From Thiodiazotropha sp037382205 (GTDB taxonomy: Bacteria; Pseudomonadota; Gammaproteobacteria; Chromatiales; Chromatiaceae): DNA of 34,087 bases. Where the stretch lies: assembly GCA_037382205.1 (NCBI GenBank), contig JARRQD010000077.1, forward strand, positions 1-34,087, read 5' to 3'. The first letter of the stretch is position 1, and every line of letters starts with the position of its first letter. A program made the translations under genes and the position numbers. The notes beneath the pieces were generated by a model. It saw only the letters and a program-made list of their open reading frames with translations, was not told where the DNA came from and made no database searches. Shown in pieces: positions 30,762-34,087 of the stretch.

Positions 30762-33700
30762 TTGAAGATACTTGAACTCCGATTTAAAAACCTCAATTCC
30801 CTCCATGGCGAATGGGTCATTGACTTTACCGCTGCCGAATATCGATACAACGGCATTTTTGCACTGACCGGCCCAACCGGTGCAGGCAAATCGACGATTC
30901 TCGACGCCATCTGTTTAGCCCTCTATGGCGCCACACCCCGCCTTGGAAAAATCACCAAGAGCAGTAATGAGATCATGTCCCGCCAGACGGGTGAATGCTA
31001 CGCTGAAATTTTATTTGAATCTCAGGCTGGGCGGTTTCGCTGCCACTGGGAACAGCGCCGGGCGAGGAAAAAAGCGGATGGCAATCTGCAGGATCAGGAA
31101 CACCAGATTGCCGATGACATTACGGGTAAGCCCATTGAGACCAAGAAGAGCCTTGTCGGTCAGGTTATTGAGCAAAAAACCGGCATGGACTTCGAGCGTT
31201 TCAGCCGATCCATTCTATTGGCACAAGGTAGTTTCGATAGCTTTCTGAAAGCCGATATTGAGCAAAAATCCAAGATACTCGAACAGATTACAGGAACCGA
31301 GATATATTCGGATATTTCACGCCGGGTTCATGAGCGGCAGCGTGAGGAGCGGGAAAAACTCAACATTCTAAATGCCGAAATATCCGGCATTGTCATTCTA
31401 CAGCCAGAACAGGAAGAAGCGCTTAAAGAGGCATTTACCGAAAAACAGAAACAGCAGGCTGCGTTAAGCCAAAAAGTGACCGATACGGTTACCGCCATTT
31501 CATGGCTGAATACCATCGACGAACTGAACAAGGAGATCCTCAACCTTGCGGATGAAGCCGCTAAACTAAAGCTCGATTCTGAGGCCTTCAAAGCGGAACG
31601 AAGCAGGCTTAAAAAGGCCAATGAAGCGGCATCTCTCGACGGAAAACATGCAACACTTACCGCGCTGCGTAAACAGCAGGCTGACGATCAGACCTCTAAA
31701 AAAATAGCGGAAGCCGCACTTCCTGAACATGAATCATCTGTAGCCGCTCATGCCGTGGCGTTTGAAGCGGCCGAACAGATCACCTTAAAAGCCAAACAGC
31801 AGCTAAAGACAGAGGCCCCACTGATCCACAAAGTACGTTCGCTTGACCAAATGATTACCGAGCTGACGAAGACTGTATCAGATGGCGCAGATGCCTGTGC
31901 CAAGCAAGCGGCAAAGATTGAGGCGGAAAAACAGGCTCGGATAAAGTGTCTGAAAAAACAGATTGAAACAGAACAAACACTGAGTGAGGTAGCCCTATAC
32001 CTCCAAGAGAATGTGCAAGATCAGTGGCTGATCAGCGGCCTGGCCGGCGTTGAAGAACAGTTAGACAATCTGCGGATAAAACAACAGGAGATTGCACAGC
32101 AAGAAGTCGATATCAAAGAAGCCGATGCGGCTGTCGCCGCTACCACCATCAAACAGCAACAAGCCTCCAAGCAATGTGTTCTTAAAAAACAGGATCTAAA
32201 AACCGCCAGCAAAAATCTTCAGCAAGCCAAGCAAACGCTGAGCGAATTACTGGGTAACAAACTCCTCCGCGAATATCGGACCGAAAAAGAGTCCCTGCTT
32301 CGCGAAATGGTTTTGCTTCAAAAAATAGAGGAGCTAAAAGATCACCGGACCAAATTGGAAGACGGCAAACCATGCCCGCTCTGTGGTTCAGTCGAGCACC
32401 CATTTGCTGAGGGCCATGTTCCACTCCCTGATAAAATCGAACAAAAGATCGAATCGTTGAGCAATCTGATCGATAAGGCAGATGAACAACAAGCTACCAT
32501 TAATAAACTTGAGCAGGCAGAAACCAATGCCTATAAAAACCTGTATGAGAGTGAGAAGCTGGAGACCGATGCAAAAGGTACTCATGCTGGCAGTTTCTGG
32601 AAAGCTTAAGCCACTAGGCATCGTAGAAATAGAGCCGTCAAAGGTTGGCAAACTGCTCGAATCCCTCGAATCAAGACAGACAGAATGGCAGAATCAGGTA
32701 AAGCACAAGACTGACATCGAAAAACAGCTTACCCCAATCGATATCGAGGTAAGACAACTTGATGTTCTGATTGATTCACTACTAAAGGAACTGGCGGAAA
32801 AACAGGATAATCTGCAGCGACTTAAGCAGAAACTGGCCGATACAACAGATCAGCGAAAGCGATTGTATGGTGATAAAAAGCCTGAGCATGAAGAGATCCG
32901 CCTGAACAGATCCATTACCGATGCCGAGGAGACAGAGAAGCGAGCAAGAGACCTGAATAGCAAGCTGCAGCAGAAACTGACATCGGCGAAAACACATATT
33001 GAATCGATGCAGATGCGCATTGAGCAAACAGCCCCCAAGCTGAGAAAAGCAGAAAGCGAATTTTCAGCAGCGCTGATTTCGAGCGGTTTTGCAGATGAGA
33101 AATCCTTCCTTGATGCCAGACTATCACATCAACAGCGGGAATCTCTCTCCTCTCGGGCAAAGCAACTGGATCATGCAGTGACAGAACTCAATGCCAAACA
33201 GAAAGAGCGTGAGACACGTTTAGCTAAGGAGATCGCTAAACAGCACACCAATAAGAAACTTGAAGAACTGGAACCACAGCTCAAGGCGTATGAAGCGTCG
33301 TTCAATCAGTTGCGAGATGCCATTGCCGGTCTCAAGCACAAGTTAAATGAAAATAGCCTAGCGAAACATCAGATTGGGGAAAAACAGTCGGCCATCGAGG
33401 CGCAGAACAAGGAGTGCCAGCGTTGGCAAAAGCTGGATAGCCTTATCGGTTCATCCGACGGCAAAAAGTACCGTAACTTTGCTCAGGGACTGACCTTTGA
33501 ATTGATGGTCTCTCATGCCAACCGGCAGCTGGAAAAAATGACCGACCGATACCTGCTTATACGTGATGAAAAGAAGCCACTTGAGCTCAGTGTCATGGAT
33601 AATTATCAAGCTGGTGAAATACGATCAACAAGAAATCTCTCTGGAGGCGAAAGCTTTATCGTCAGTTTATGCCTCGCTTTGGGGCTTTCGAAAATGGCCA

Positions 33701-33954
33701 GCAAGAATGTTCGAGTGGACTCACTTTTTCTCGATGAAGGTTTTGGTACATTAGACGATGATTCACTCAACACAGCCCTAGATACCTTAGCTACGTTACA
33801 AGAGGAAGGAAAGTTGATCGGCGTTATTTCACATATCTCCGATTTACAAGATCGAGTCTCGACACAAATTAAGATTCGACCTAAAGGCGGGGGACGTAGC
33901 CAATTGACTGGCCCTGGGTGTGAGCGAATTGGCTCCAGTCAATCTTCAAGCTAA
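30762..33954 (+). pseudogene. sbcC: Exonuclease subunit SbcC (Rad50 family), split by a frameshift
   Basis: SMC-like ATPase partner of SbcD. TTG 30762 starts MKILELRFKNLNSLHGEW. Walker A is GPTGAGKST near residue 40, followed by two long coiled coils and a zinc hook CPLC (residues 538-541). The first frame ends at 32609 after GTHAGSFWKA. From about 32580 the family sequence continues in a second frame (VSGKLKPLGIVEIEPSK) to 33954, with signature LSGGESFIVSLCLALG, Walker B SLFLDEGFGTLDDD and the H-loop region VISHISDLQ. A single one-base indel near 32575-32600 would join them into one protein of about 1,060 residues, the normal size. The remainder looks well conserved, so a sequencing error is as likely as a true mutation. 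Confidence 0.9.
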
Positions 33955-34087
33955 ATTGAGCAATTTTTAACCTAAAAAGATCAGTTGGACAGCGTGAAGG
34001 GTGCGCTTGTGGTGGTGCAGGGCAAGGGTCGCTCCTGCACATCCATGTGCCCGCGACACTTGTGCATCCCTGCACGGCGCGCAACGA
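33955..34087. repeat. GC-rich inverted-repeat element at the right edge
   Basis: After sbcC the composition changes. GTGCAGGG (about 34015-34022) has its inverse CCCTGCAC near 34067-34074, and GCACATCCATGTGC (about 34038-34051) is a short hairpin with a two-base loop. Its reverse strand has two related units built on GGATG next to GTGCA or GCACA. This looks like a dispersed intergenic repeat and may be why the contig ends here. No gene is visible. Confidence 0.5.

Noticed and set aside
1..34087. CRISPR arrays, tRNA or rRNA genes, insertion sequences, prophage or integrase genes
   Set aside because: No regularly spaced repeats, cloverleaf-like sequences, transposase or integrase motifs were seen on reading both strands; short RNAs could still be missed.

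Overview
The window looks like chromosome from a gammaproteobacterium of moderate GC content. It suggests a metabolically versatile, possibly sulfur-oxidising or chemosymbiotic lineage. The basis is the SbcCD, CysB and FolP types, an outer-membrane porin ending in Phe, and a XoxF/quinoprotein-relay gene set; a more exact placement would be a guess. A 4-nt N gap at 22333 and several apparent frameshifts indicate a draft assembly.

Layout. (1) Bases 1-128: the 5' end of a proline iminopeptidase, minus strand. (2) 841-4698, plus strand: a sigma-54 promoter, then a lanthanide-type methanol dehydrogenase gene (xoxF) with a C-terminal deletion, xoxG, a xoxJ-like gene and a CXXCW rhodanese-like gene. 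(3) 4712-9134, minus strand: the ABC system that accompanies PQQ-dependent alcohol oxidation (binding protein, beta-propeller, ATPase, ABC-2 permease) plus an unknown secreted protein. (4) 9499-12613, plus strand: an MxaD-like SRPBCC protein, a seven-bladed beta-propeller and three uncharacterised small proteins. (5) 12784-14764, minus strand: the SoxYZ-like carrier and a zinc metallohydrolase of the 'quinoprotein relay'. (6) 14924-17444, plus strand: a NitT/TauT-type ABC importer. (7) 17693-22133, plus strand: an NAD-dependent molybdenum formate dehydrogenase (fused NuoE/NuoF-type subunit plus FdsA). (8) A porin with a terminator. (9) folP (minus strand), an AcoR-type sigma-54 activator, a decayed RTX gene and a DmrB/AfpA-like flavoprotein. 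(10) A CysB-like regulator and sbcDC, with sbcC frameshifted. (11) A GC-rich inverted-repeat element at the right edge.

How it works together. XoxF would oxidise methanol (or another small alcohol) in the periplasm and pass electrons to XoxG. The SoxYZ-like carrier, metallohydrolase, CXXCW protein, propellers and ABC proteins would handle products or assembly, and formate dehydrogenase would finish oxidation to CO2 and give NADH. The main new observation is regulatory. Six intergenic sites fit the sigma-54 GG-N10-GC rule, and three of them are near-perfect; one of the six is a palindrome that could fire in both directions. They lie upstream of xoxF, the ABC operon, the mxaD-like operon, the relay/importer pair, formate dehydrogenase and, more weakly, the porin. 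Most have an inverted repeat upstream that could bind an activator, and the window encodes one AcoR-type activator. This looks like a compact, self-contained sigma-54 regulon for C1/alcohol oxidation. Against that, xoxF, xoxJ and the CXXCW gene all show damage in this sequence, so the oxidation module may be decaying or the assembly may be faulty.
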